From Chloroflexota bacterium (GTDB taxonomy: Bacteria; Chloroflexota; Dehalococcoidia; SZUA-161; SpSt-899): a DNA stretch of 10,204 nucleotides. The stretch covers positions 1-10,204 of the forward strand of contig QLUL01000026.1 of NCBI GenBank assembly GCA_018725425.1. The letters are read 5' to 3'. Numbering within the stretch: position 1 is the stretch's first letter; each line of letters starts with the position of its first letter. Below the pieces are notes generated by a model. It ran no database searches. It saw nothing but the letters and a program-made list of their open reading frames with translations, and was not told the origin of the DNA. Both the position numbers and the translations under genes were made by a program. This document shows positions 1 through 6,322 of this stretch, piece by piece.

Positions 1-1
1 C

Positions 2-733
2 CGCCCGTACGAGAAAACCAGGGGCACCACGGATGCCCTCTTCGAAGAGTTATCCGGCAGGATCGCCGACCGTATTCGCCGCCGGCAATCATTCGATGAT
101 ATCTTGATTGAGTCCGTGCCAGGGTTCCGAGCCCTTATTGACCACGACCAGCCCCGCCGACCGCTGGTGGGAATTAACGGTGAGATTTTCCTGCGGAGCA
201 ATGACTTCAGTAACAGCAACCTGGTGCGGACCTGTGAGGATGCCGGACTCGAAGTCGTTGTCTCTCCATTCGGGGAATGGATCAAGTACCTTTCGCTCAG
301 GAACATCGAGGATGGGGTCAAGGATAGACGAATCGTCAAGATAATCAAGGGTTACTTTAATCGATTGATACAGAATCATGATGAGAAGTCGGTGCTGGAC
401 AAGTTTGCCCCCTTCCTCGACATTGAGGAGCCCACGATAAGAGAGATTCTCTCCTTCACCAAACCACACCTCTCCCCGAGATGCGGCAGCGAGGCGGTCC
501 TCAGCACCGGGACCGGGATCGAATGGATGGAGAATTCCTCCTTCGCCGGGGTGGTCTCGGTGATGCCACACGGCTGTATGCCCGGCGGGATCGTGGCTGC
601 CATGTCCGAAAACATCAGCGCCAAATACGGCAAGCCATGGATTAATCTCACCTATGACGGCTCTCTGGAAACCAATAACCTGGTGAAGATCAACAACTTT
701 GCCGAGGTGCTGCGATTTTCCAGATGTGTGTAG
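2..733 (+). CDS. Acyl-CoA dehydratase activase-related protein, C-terminal part (5' end outside window)
   Basis: The reading frame is already open at base 2 and ends with TAG at 731-733, so only the last 243 residues are present. The visible part begins RPYEKTRGTTDALFEEL and carries the features of the HgdB-like/DUF2229 portion of large activases related to the 2-hydroxyglutaryl-CoA dehydratase activator. These include a GINGEIFLR strand, a PFGEWIKYL segment, a FLDIEEPTIRE segment and, near the end, an HGCMPGG motif followed by a YDGSLETNNLVKINNF segment. In that family the cysteines help hold an iron-sulfur cluster, and the protein is thought to supply low-potential electrons to acyl-CoA or related dehydratases. 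The ATPase (ASKHA) domain would lie upstream and cannot be seen. A TTG at 104 could be called as a start, but the conserved sequence runs through it, so it is internal. The exact substrate system is unknown. Confidence 0.85.
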   Translation, partial: RPYEKTRGTTDALFEELSGRIADRIRRRQSFDDILIESVPGFRALIDHDQPRRPLVGINGEIFLRSNDFSNSNLVRTCEDAGLEVVVSPFGEWIKYLSLRNIEDGVKDRRIVKIIKGYFNRLIQNHDEKSVLDKFAPFLDIEEPTIREILSFTKPHLSPRCGSEAVLSTGTGIEWMENSSFAGVVSVMPHGCMPGGIVAAMSENISAKYGKPWINLTYDGSLETNNLVKINNFAEVLRFSRCV

Positions 734-735
734 GG

Positions 736-751
736 GTTTGATTCATCAAAC
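736..751. repeat. Short dyad just after the activase stop codon
   Basis: GTTTGAT and ATCAAAC form a perfect 7-bp inverted repeat separated by only TC. It starts 3 bases after the activase stop. The loop is too small for a stable hairpin and no T-run follows, so it reads more like a protein-binding dyad than a terminator. It lies about 78 bp upstream of the promoter for the next gene. Confidence 0.3.
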
Positions 752-828
752 TCGCACAATGAATGGGGGAAGGCCGGATAAATGAAATTACAAAGTACCG
801 GGGCCGGCCGAACAACGATTTCGCACAC

Positions 829-857
829 TTGCCAACCCTGGTTCGAAAGGATATAAT
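829..857 (+). promoter_or_regulatory. Sigma70-like promoter for the small membrane protein gene
   Basis: TTGCCA at 829-834 and a perfect TATAAT at 852-857 are separated by exactly 17 bases. A start point about 7 bases past the -10 box would fall near 864, only a few bases before the ATG at 867. The transcript would then be leaderless, or the true start codon lies further in (see the gene entry). Confidence 0.65.
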
Positions 858-866
858 ACATTTCAG

Positions 867-1244
867 ATGAAGAGGAGATTTGCTGGCGTGATACTCCTGC
901 TCACGGTGGCAATAGTCGTTAGTTATCTTGCTGTGGTAAGCTGGATTGCCGGTTTTTTGATCGCCAAATATGGGGGTGGCGGGATTGAGGGGGTGCAGGG
1001 CAGGGTGAGATCGATCATGATCCCTATCGGAAGGCACAGACTACACCTGCACCACTGGCTTATCTGTTCGGGGGTGATAATTATCGGGATGGTGAGGAAT
1101 TTTCACCTGTTCCTTCCTCAGGAGATATTTTTCGGGCTTCTAGGCGGATCCGTCTTTCAAGGGATTTATTGCTATAAGGATTGGCGAAGGATAATTTTTA
1201 GGAAGCATTTACCACGTGAAAGTTCACTGGGTGAAACACAGTAG
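867..1244 (+). CDS. Small membrane protein with a His-rich HRLHLHHW motif, function unknown
   Basis: 125 residues. The N-terminus is basic (MKRR) and is followed by a hydrophobic segment at about residues 7-33. A soluble stretch leads to HRLHLHHW at 56-64 (His 57, 60, 62, 63), then hydrophobic segments at about 64-76 and 81-104, and a basic tail (WRRIIFRKH) that should stay in the cytoplasm. The pattern of LHHW followed by GGSVFQGIYCYKDW resembles uncharacterised small membrane proteins in which the histidines sit at the membrane edge; I cannot assign a function. Metal binding by the four histidines is possible but unproven. ATG 867 has no upstream Shine-Dalgarno and sits 10 bases past the -10 box. 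GTG at 888 has AGGAGA at 873-878 nine bases upstream and would give a protein 7 residues shorter that lacks the basic MKRR. The gene stands alone and faces the lar genes tail to tail. Confidence 0.6.
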   Translation: MKRRFAGVILLLTVAIVVSYLAVVSWIAGFLIAKYGGGGIEGVQGRVRSIMIPIGRHRLHLHHWLICSGVIIIGMVRNFHLFLPQEIFFGLLGGSVFQGIYCYKDWRRIIFRKHLPRESSLGETQ

Positions 1245-1303
1245 GTGTTACCATCCGACATACGCTTCTGGGCGTATACTACTAGGTTGAATCTTCCGTG
1301 CGG

Positions 1304-1381
1304 GGGATCGTTTACAGTTCGCGAGAACGTTCTGACTGGTACGAAATAGGGACTGCTTGCTTCTACCTGAGAAACGATCCC
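1304..1381. repeat. 78-bp element bounded by perfect 10-bp inverted repeats
   Basis: GGGATCGTTT at 1304-1313 and AAACGATCCC at 1372-1381 are exact reverse complements. The 58 bases between them contain the perfect palindrome AGAACGTTCT (1324-1333). The element lies 75 bp from the transposase fragment. It could be the relic of transposon ends, a small non-autonomous element or a long-loop hairpin. There is no coding sequence inside. Confidence 0.4.
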
Positions 1382-1455
1382 TGTTAATGGTAATGTGGCC
1401 AACAGCTAGCACTACACAACAAACTTGCAACCCACGCTTGAGTATATTGATTATT

Positions 1456-1614
1456 TCTTAAAGAATCTTCCATCTGGTTGAGCATCATATAAAGGGACCA
1501 CAGTTCCTTTTCATCCAGGTCGGTGCGGCTGGAGCGAATGCAGTAGGAGCCAGAGAACCGTGCCCTCAGTTCTTCCTCCCGGTCTATCTGCCAGTGGAAG
1601 TCTGAAACGGATGT
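1456..1614 (-). pseudogene. Remnant of an IS4/IS1634-type transposase
   Basis: The - strand reads 53 codons that include HWQIDREEELRARFSGSY, CIRSSRTDLDEKELWSLYMM and LNQMEDSLR. This matches the stretch of IS4-superfamily (IS1634-like) DDE transposases in which a GxYxLRTxxTDL segment is followed by ELWxLYxxLxxxExxFR; the E of that last part is the catalytic glutamate. After LR the expected continuation (KSxLGLRPxxH) is replaced by unrelated residues, and the frame ends at 1384. Upstream the frame stays open to about 1713 but without recognisable transposase sequence, and a TGA interrupts it there. The nuclease core (both Asp regions) and the ends of the gene are missing, so it cannot be active. 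The assignment rests on this one motif block. Confidence 0.6.
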
Positions 1615-1690
1615 TCCATTTCGAGGGGCTCGCCAGATTCGGGAATACATGACTACATGATGGATTTCGTAAGGATTGAAAGGGCAATTT

Positions 1691-1745
1691 CGTATCTGGT
1701 TCGATGATTTTCACAGATACGTGCTGGAACATCCGCTGAAAATCA
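1691..1745. repeat. Two overlapping inverted repeats downstream of larB
   Basis: CGTATCTG (1691-1698) pairs perfectly with CAGATACG (1714-1721). TGATTTTCA (1705-1713) pairs perfectly with TGAAAATCA (1737-1745). The two pairings interleave, so only one can form at a time. They begin 30 bases past the larB stop on its strand and may act at the 3' end of the operon transcript, but no classic T-run follows. They could equally be transposon debris. Confidence 0.3.
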
Positions 1746-1774
1746 AATCTGGAAGATCGGCTACATGTCTGTCC

Positions 1775-2578
1775 TCAACGATCGCGGCTCCTCGCACGAC
1801 CCACCCGGTTGGCAATCAAGGCCGCCAGTGCACCGGCCCCGAAACCGTTATCTATGTTGACCACCCCCAGACCGGGCGAGCAGGATTGAAGCATGGTGAG
1901 TAAAGGTGCGATACCCTTCGCCCCTATCCCGTATCCCACCGAAGTAGGCACGCCGATAACCGGAAGATCTACCAGACCTTTGACCGTGATGGGAAGGACA
2001 GCGTCCATTCCCGCAACCACCACAATCACATCTACTCCTTTGCCCAGCATCTCCTCAAGCGGAGTGAGGACGCGGTGAGGCCCGGCTATGCCTACATCGT
2101 AGGCACTGTGAACTTCACACCCCATCTGCTCAGCGGTAACACGTACCTCCTCCGCTACGGATATGTCGGCGGTTCCGGCCGCTATCAGCCCTACCTTACC
2201 CCCGGTGCGGGCAACCTCAAAGCCCGGTTCGCTTACCGTAACTATCCGCGCTTCGTCATATACCTGGATACGATACTCCGATGGCGCAACCTCTCTTATC
2301 TTCTGGAGACACCCCTCATCAACCCGAGTGGCCATCGCCCTACCCCGTTCCTCAACCATCACCAGGAGAAGTTTGGCTACCCATTCCGGCTTCTTACCCT
2401 CAGCCAGGATGACCTCCGGGATGCCCGCTCTGCGGTCGCGAAATACATCTAACCGGGCAAGGTTTTCCACGAATCTCAGCTTCATCCTCTCAAAGGCGGT
2501 TCTCTCCAGAAGTTCCTCTGCCGCCGCGATAGTGATCTCACCGCTCTTAAGCTTATGCAATATCTCGTTGGTCTTCAA
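1775..2578 (-). CDS. larB: LarB, pyridinium-3,5-biscarboxylic acid mononucleotide synthase
   Basis: 267 residues. LarB carboxylates C5 of nicotinic acid adenine dinucleotide and releases AMP. This is the first step towards the nickel-pincer nucleotide used by lactate racemase and its relatives. The PurE-like C-terminal half is clear, with GTADISVAEE (135-144), YDVGIAGPHRVL (160-171), VVVAGMDAVLP (186-196), PTSVGYG (211-217) and NIDNGFGAGALAAL (241-254). Cys233, in LQSCSPGLG, is at the place of the LarB cysteine known to bind the pyridine ring. I start the gene at TTG 2578-2576, which begins (M)KTNEILHKL and has AAGGAG nine bases upstream. An ATG at 2755 would add 59 residues read out of frame through larC and repeat DNA, so it is rejected. 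The start overlaps the larC end by 26 bp. It is the last gene of the - strand run. Confidence 0.93.
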   Translation of the reverse strand: MKTNEILHKLKSGEITIAAAEELLERTAFERMKLRFVENLARLDVFRDRRAGIPEVILAEGKKPEWVAKLLLVMVEERGRAMATRVDEGCLQKIREVAPSEYRIQVYDEARIVTVSEPGFEVARTGGKVGLIAAGTADISVAEEVRVTAEQMGCEVHSAYDVGIAGPHRVLTPLEEMLGKGVDVIVVVAGMDAVLPITVKGLVDLPVIGVPTSVGYGIGAKGIAPLLTMLQSCSPGLGVVNIDNGFGAGALAALIANRVGRARSRDR

Positions 2579-3881
2579 TCTGGCACTCTCCTTGCCCTGA
2601 GTTCTGAGTTTTGAGTTTTGAGTTTCGGGGACTCCCCCCTCCGAGTTTTGAGTTTTGAGTTTCGATGAAAACTCGCCTAGCTGCTTCGTAAACCTGTTTA
2701 ATGGGAATATGTCCCTCATCCGCCAGACGCCTGCAGTCCCTATATTCCGGGGCAAGATTTACCACCTCCCCCCTCAATCTGCCCAGTTTAACCCGCACCT
2801 CGCCATATTCTGTCTCTACCGCTATCTCTTCCCTGGGCAATTTATATCTCTTGGTCTGGTAGGTTCTCACCCCCAGGGTAGTAGTTTCCCTGAAGAGCAC
2901 CTCCAGGACAGGGCGCAGGTTTTCCGCGGCCACTACAACGGAAAGTAAAGCAGCCGGCCTTACTTGTTTCATCTGCACCGGCGTGAGAAATACATCCAGC
3001 GCACCGCTTTGAAATAGTCGGGACATAATGTGCTCATAAAACTCGGGGTTCATATCGTCGATATTGGTTTCTATCACCGTAACGGTATCTTCATCATAGC
3101 CACAGAGCACGTCGGGGTCAGGGACGACCCCGACTACGGGTCGGTGGTCTCTGTGAACTCTGTGGTTTGCTCGTTCCCCGATGAGAACCCGCAGCAGGTT
3201 GGGTATCGGGAGGTTTCTTTGGCCCGCCCCGTAGCCTATCTTCTCGACCTTCATTTCGGGCAATTCGCCAAAACCCTGGGCTAACGTGGTGATGATCGCC
3301 GCCCCGGTGGGCGTCACCAGCTCAGCGTCAATATCGCCCCCATAAACGGGCACCCCTTTTGTCAGTTCCAGGGTGGCCGGGGCAGGAACCGGAAGCCTAC
3401 CATGGCAACACTTCACGAAGCCGCGACCGAGGTGCAACCGCGATCCATAAACAGCATCAATGCCCAGCAGCTTCATGCCGGCAACCGCACCAACGATATC
3501 AATAATAGCGTCCAGTCCACCGAGCTCGTGAAAATGCACCTCGTTGATATCCTGTTGATGTATCCTGGCTTCGGCTTGAGCCAATCTAACAAATATCTTC
3601 CTCGCCAGCCCTTTAACCTCCTCGGCCAATGCGCTCTCCCTAATTATCGTGAGGATATCTTCCAGGCTGCGGGTGACGTCCTCTTTGCCCAAGATGACGT
3701 TCACTTTTGTGCCCTGAATACCTTGCTTTGCTACTTTCTCCACTTCAAGCTCGTAATGACCAAGGGAGAGTTTATCGAGTTCGGCCCTTAACTCGACAAC
3801 CCCCAGACCGAGATCGATCAGTGCCCCCAGTATCATGTCCCCGCTGATACCGGAAAAGCAGTCAAAATAAGCGATCTTCAA
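2553..3881 (-). CDS. larC: LarC, nickel insertion protein for the pincer cofactor
   Basis: 442 residues. LarC is a CTP-dependent cyclometallase that places nickel in the dithiolated pincer nucleotide. The start (M)KIAYFDCFSGISGDM is typical of the family. VHFHELGGLDAIIDIVG (115-131) and ELVTPTGAAI (187-196) belong to the LarC1 part; TVTVIETNIDDMNPE (266-280) opens the LarC2 part. Both parts are in one frame, unlike the frameshifted L. plantarum gene. The start is TTG 3881-3879, with AAGGAG eight bases upstream; it shares TTGA with the larE stop. Two parts look foreign. Residues 239-259, in the LarC1-LarC2 linker, are read from a small palindromic and CACAGAG-rich insert. The tail from about residue 406, with QNSKL and KTQNS repeats, is read from period-7 repeat DNA. 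The usual KKGRP-type motif reads MKQVRPA (304-310). Loss of the tail would probably be tolerated. Confidence 0.92.
   Translation of the reverse strand: MKIAYFDCFSGISGDMILGALIDLGLGVVELRAELDKLSLGHYELEVEKVAKQGIQGTKVNVILGKEDVTRSLEDILTIIRESALAEEVKGLARKIFVRLAQAEARIHQQDINEVHFHELGGLDAIIDIVGAVAGMKLLGIDAVYGSRLHLGRGFVKCCHGRLPVPAPATLELTKGVPVYGGDIDAELVTPTGAAIITTLAQGFGELPEMKVEKIGYGAGQRNLPIPNLLRVLIGERANHRVHRDHRPVVGVVPDPDVLCGYDEDTVTVIETNIDDMNPEFYEHIMSRLFQSGALDVFLTPVQMKQVRPAALLSVVVAAENLRPVLEVLFRETTTLGVRTYQTKRYKLPREEIAVETEYGEVRVKLGRLRGEVVNLAPEYRDCRRLADEGHIPIKQVYEAARRVFIETQNSKLGGGSPRNSKLKTQNSGQGECQIEDQRDIA
2588..2593 (-). promoter_or_regulatory. larB: Ribosome binding site that fixes the larB start
   Basis: AAGGAG on the - strand lies 9 bases before the TTG codon at 2578-2576. 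No comparable site precedes the upstream ATG in the same frame. The site lies inside the last codons of larC, so larB translation is probably coupled to larC. Confidence 0.7.
2598..2664. repeat. Period-7 repeat (GAGTTTT units) in the 3' end of larC
   Basis: Two identical 22-bp blocks lie at 2606-2627 and 2643-2664. Each is GAGTTTT, GAGTTTT, GAGTTTC, then G. Further partial units (TGAGTTC) lie to the left. A 15-bp spacer with GGGGACTCCCC separates the blocks. On the coding strand the units read AAAACTC, which larC translates as repeated QNSKL/KTQNS. This is an inserted low-complexity array, not a CRISPR. Confidence 0.85.
3111..3165. repeat. Palindrome plus CTCTGTG direct repeats inside larC
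   Basis: GTCGGGGTC (3111-3119) and GACCCCGAC (3126-3134) form a perfect 9-bp hairpin with a 6-base loop. Next to it CTCTGTG occurs twice (3149-3155 and 3158-3164), spaced 9 bp. On the coding strand this gives NHRVHRDHRP and VVGVVPDPDV, low-complexity residues not expected in LarC. The length keeps the frame open, so the insert sits as a harmless linker. Confidence 0.65.
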
Positions 3882-4693
3882 GCTGCTCTCTCCTTAAGTG
3901 GCTCATTCATGCTTCCCATGCGATAGCCCTGTAAATCAAGAGTTATAAAGGTATATCCTATTTCCTTGAACCGGGCACTAATCTTCTCTCGCAGTAGTAG
4001 CAAGAGGGGAATATCCTCCGGCAGCACCTCGATGCGGGCGATGGTTTCGTGGTGTCTTACCCTCAACTGTCCTACCCCTAAATTTCGCAAGAATGCCTCC
4101 GCCTGGTCAATCATTATCAGTTTCTCGCTAGTTATCCGGTCGCCGTAGGGAATCCTTGAAGCCAGGCAGGCAAGAGAGGGCTTATTCCAGGTAGACAAGT
4201 TCATCTGCCTGGAAAGCGATCGAATATCGTTCTTGGTGAGGAGCGATTCCTTGAGCGGGCTGCGTGCGCCGAGCTCACCCACAGCCTTCATGCCCGGCCG
4301 ATAATCAGCCAGATCGTCATAGTTGGAGCCGTCCAGAACGTAGTTTAGATTATGCCCTCTCGCTATATCATTCAACTGGGAAATTAGCTCTCTCTTGCAA
4401 AAATAACAGCGTTCCTTTGGATTGCTGGCAAAATCCTCGTTGGCTAATTCTGCGGTACGAATCAGAATATGCTTTACTCCCAGCTCCTGCGCCATGTATC
4501 GGGCAGATTCCAGTTCATGAGAGGAATAGGTCTCAGAGATCGCGGTTACTGCTATCACCTTATTCCCCAGCACCTCCTGGGCCGCTTTCAACAAGAAGGT
4601 GCTGTCAACACCCCCGGAGTAGGCCACGAGGGCGCTCCCCATTTCCGCTAAGGTTCTTTTCAGGTTTACCAGTTTTTCATCTGAGGTGGGCAT
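3878..4693 (-). CDS. larE: LarE, ATP-dependent sulfur transferase of the pincer cofactor pathway
   Basis: 271 residues. LarE adenylates the carboxylates of the LarB product and replaces them with thiocarboxylates. The PP-loop SGGVDS lies at 26-31, DGSNYDDLADYRPGM at 121-135 and the signature KPSLACLASRIPYG at 171-184. The protein has just three cysteines: Cys96 and Cys99 in RCYFCKRE, and Cys176 in the signature. In L. plantarum LarE, Cys176 gives up its own sulfur and is consumed. Relatives with three active-site cysteines are reported to bind a [4Fe-4S] cluster and could work catalytically; this protein appears to be of that class. ATG 4693 follows the stop of the upstream gene by one base, so the two are probably translated together. 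I see no strong Shine-Dalgarno of its own. It ends in a 4-base overlap with larC. Confidence 0.93.
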   Translation of the reverse strand: MPTSDEKLVNLKRTLAEMGSALVAYSGGVDSTFLLKAAQEVLGNKVIAVTAISETYSSHELESARYMAQELGVKHILIRTAELANEDFASNPKERCYFCKRELISQLNDIARGHNLNYVLDGSNYDDLADYRPGMKAVGELGARSPLKESLLTKNDIRSLSRQMNLSTWNKPSLACLASRIPYGDRITSEKLIMIDQAEAFLRNLGVGQLRVRHHETIARIEVLPEDIPLLLLLREKISARFKEIGYTFITLDLQGYRMGSMNEPLKERAA

Positions 4694-4694
4694 A

Positions 4695-5003
4695 TTAGCT
4701 CTTACTGAGTACCGCTTTAATCTTCCCCTCGATGGTTATTAGTTTATCACGGCGATCATCAATGTAGATGGTGGTCGCCACTCGATTCACTCCCATCGTA
4801 AACGGCGACTCATGCATTTTTCGCGCCAGTTCAAGTATCCTGTCCAGAGGCCCCTGGACAATCGTCCCCATGGCGGTTAACTGGTAGGTTATGTCTTCAG
4901 CCTCTTTAAGAATATCGAGGCAGGCAGCGACGTAGTGACTCAAACTGGCAGTCTCCGTACCCAGAGGGACGACATGTATTTCAGCAATAACCTGTTCTTT
5001 CAT
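4695..5003 (-). CDS. MTH1187-family (DUF77) thiamine-binding protein
   Basis: 102 residues, the normal length for this family of small ferredoxin-fold proteins. Family marks are IAEIHVVPLGTETASLSHYVA (start), YQLTAMGTIVQGPLDRIL (40-57) and the FTMGVNRVATTIYIDDR segment (67-84). Relatives such as MTH1187 and YkoF bind thiamine or related pyrimidines, and their exact role is not settled. ATG 5003 has AAGGAG at 5008-5013, four bases away, which is rather close. It is separated from the desulfurase gene by 31 bp and from larE by a single base. That tight link to larE suggests co-production with the pincer pathway, although the family often occurs without lar genes. Confidence 0.85.
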   Translation of the reverse strand: MKEQVIAEIHVVPLGTETASLSHYVAACLDILKEAEDITYQLTAMGTIVQGPLDRILELARKMHESPFTMGVNRVATTIYIDDRRDKLITIEGKIKAVLSKS

Positions 5004-5034
5004 AGGGCTCCTTTCACCAATTACCCATTTTCAG

Positions 5035-6192
5035 CTACTTCAGAAGTGGCGACATAGCCCTCAGGCGGGCCACAATCGGCGGCAAGGCCTCCAGCAGCCG
5101 GTCGATATCCTCTTCAGTGGTATACAGTCCCATGGTGAAGCGCAGCGAGCAATGGGCGAGTTCGTGTGGCAGTCCCAGTGCCAGCAAGACATGTGATGGC
5201 TCCAGACTGCTGGAGCTACATGCCGAGCCGGTGGAAACTGCGATGCCCACCAGGTCGAGATTGAGGAGTATTGATTCTCCCTCAACGAATTCGATGCTTA
5301 CATTCACATTGTTCGGCAATCGCTTTGTGGGATGCCCATTCAGAGTAAGGTGATCGACTCTCTCGAAGAGACCCTCAATTAGCGTTGTGCGAAGCGAAGT
5401 CAGCCGCCGGGCTTCATCATCGATCTCACTCCGGGCTAACTCTGCCGCCCGGCCGAATCCGACGATCCCCGGCACATTCTCGGTGCTTGCCCGGCGTCTT
5501 CTCTCCTGCTCGCCACCATGCATGAAGGAAACCAGCCTGGTGCCCTTGCGGATATAAAGCGCGCCCATTCCCTTCGGCCCGTAGAGCTTATGTGCCGACA
5601 GGGAGAGCAGGTCAACGCCCAGCTCATCTACATTCACCGGGATGTGTCCCGCTGTCTGCACGGCATCAGTATGCAAAGGGATGCCTCTCTCCCGGGCGAT
5701 CCTCCCGATCTCGGCGATGGGCTCGATGGTTCCCATTTCATTGCTGGCGTGCATAATCGAGATCAGAACCGTCTTCTCGGTGATGGCTGCCCTGACATCC
5801 TCGGGATCTACCAGGCCATAGTTGTCCACCGGCAGATAAGTAACCCTGGTTCCTCGCCTTTCCAGAAACATGCAGCTCTCGAGCACTGCGTGGTGCTCAA
5901 TGCTGCTGGTGATAATATGGTTGTCGTTGCGTTCGTTGGCGTATACGGTGCCTTTTATGGCGAAGTTATCTGCCTCTGTTCCGCCACTGGTGAAGATGAT
6001 CTCCTCACCTCGCGCACCGACAAGCGCTGCCACCTTCTCGCGCGCCTCCTCAATGGCTCCTTTGGCCTCCTGCCCAAAGGAGTGAATGCTCGATGGATTC
6101 CCGAACCTAATCTTGAAATAGGGCAACATTGCCTCCAGAACCTCATCACGCATAGGTGTGGTGGCGGCACAATCAAGATAGACCCTTCTCAT
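5035..6192 (-). CDS. nifS: NifS/IscS-type cysteine desulfurase
   Basis: 385 residues from ATG 6192. The enzyme takes sulfur from cysteine as a protein persulfide, leaving alanine, and feeds iron-sulfur clusters and thio-compounds. Clear features are YLDCAATTP at the start, [10 protein letters not shown] (32-41), TSGGTEADN (68-76), EHHAV with the PLP-stacking His100, HTDAVQTAG (174-182), [12 protein letters not shown] with PLP lysine Lys202, and [17 protein letters not shown] with catalytic Cys325. The length and the GSAC loop place it in the NifS/IscS group. I prefer ATG 6192 because relatives begin a few residues before YLD; ATG 6204 and GTG 6228 are in frame upstream, and 6228 would overlap the ThiS-like stop. 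Upstream bases GGGGG are a modest ribosome site. Its neighbours suggest it supplies sulfur to the ThiS-like/NIL system, to LarE, or both. Confidence 0.92.
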   Translation of the reverse strand: MRRVYLDCAATTPMRDEVLEAMLPYFKIRFGNPSSIHSFGQEAKGAIEEAREKVAALVGARGEEIIFTSGGTEADNFAIKGTVYANERNDNHIITSSIEHHAVLESCMFLERRGTRVTYLPVDNYGLVDPEDVRAAITEKTVLISIMHASNEMGTIEPIAEIGRIARERGIPLHTDAVQTAGHIPVNVDELGVDLLSLSAHKLYGPKGMGALYIRKGTRLVSFMHGGEQERRRRASTENVPGIVGFGRAAELARSEIDDEARRLTSLRTTLIEGLFERVDHLTLNGHPTKRLPNNVNVSIEFVEGESILLNLDLVGIAVSTGSACSSSSLEPSHVLLALGLPHELAHCSLRFTMGLYTTEEDIDRLLEALPPIVARLRAMSPLLK

Positions 6193-6214
6193 AGTAGCCC
6201 CCATGTAAACACTC

Positions 6215-6322
6215 TCATGATTTTTCACCCCCAGCGACGATAGTCACGATGGTAAGCTCATCTCCATCATTCATCGCCCTGGCCAGCTCCTGGGGATACG
6301 AACCTTTAACCCTCCAGAGCAT
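6215..6322 (-). pseudogene. ThiS/MoaD-like sulfur carrier fragment (C-terminal half only)
   Basis: A short frame on the - strand reads 35 residues from ATG 6322 to TGA 6217-6215, containing VKGSYPQELARAMNDGDELT followed by [11 protein letters not shown]. This matches the second half of ThiS/MoaD beta-grasp carriers: the loop and strand before LxDGDExxIxxxVAGG. The Gly-Gly whose carboxylate would carry sulfur is present, followed by three extra residues (EKS) that would have to be trimmed. A normal carrier has 65-95 residues; about 35-60 at the N-terminus are missing. The frame overlaps the NIL gene end by 17 bp, and upstream it runs into a TGA within the NIL gene, leaving no room for the missing half. 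Either a deletion fused what is left to the NIL gene, or a minimal peptide is made, or the assembly lost bases here. It lies between the NIL gene and nifS, where a carrier gene would make sense. Confidence 0.55.

Larger units (their letters stand above)
1245..1774. other. Gene-free stretch between convergent genes, with transposon debris
   Basis: These 530 bases lie between the 3' ends of the membrane protein gene and larB. I see no intact gene. They contain a weak ATACGC/GCGTAT hairpin (1260-1277) without a T-run, a 10-bp perfect inverted repeat enclosing 1304-1381, the palindrome AGAACGTTCT (1324-1333), a decayed transposase fragment on the - strand (1456-1614), and two overlapping inverted repeats just past the larB stop (1691-1745). 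The stretch looks like a dumping ground for inserted and decayed DNA. Confidence 0.6.

Noticed and set aside
1260..1277. Terminator after the membrane protein gene
   Set aside because: The ATACGC/GCGTAT stem has only 6 bp and is not followed by a T-run.
1172..1402. 76-codon - strand frame as a further transposase piece
   Set aside because: It shows no transposase motif and its last third is antisense to the membrane protein gene.
2579..2755. N-terminal extension of LarB to an upstream ATG
   Set aside because: The 59 added residues are read through larC codons and period-7 repeats in another frame; TTG 2578 with AAGGAG fits the family start.
5518..6243. 241-codon open frame on the + strand opposite nifS
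   Set aside because: It lies entirely antisense to a strongly supported cysteine desulfurase plus the ThiS-like fragment, has no recognisable domain and no ribosome site.
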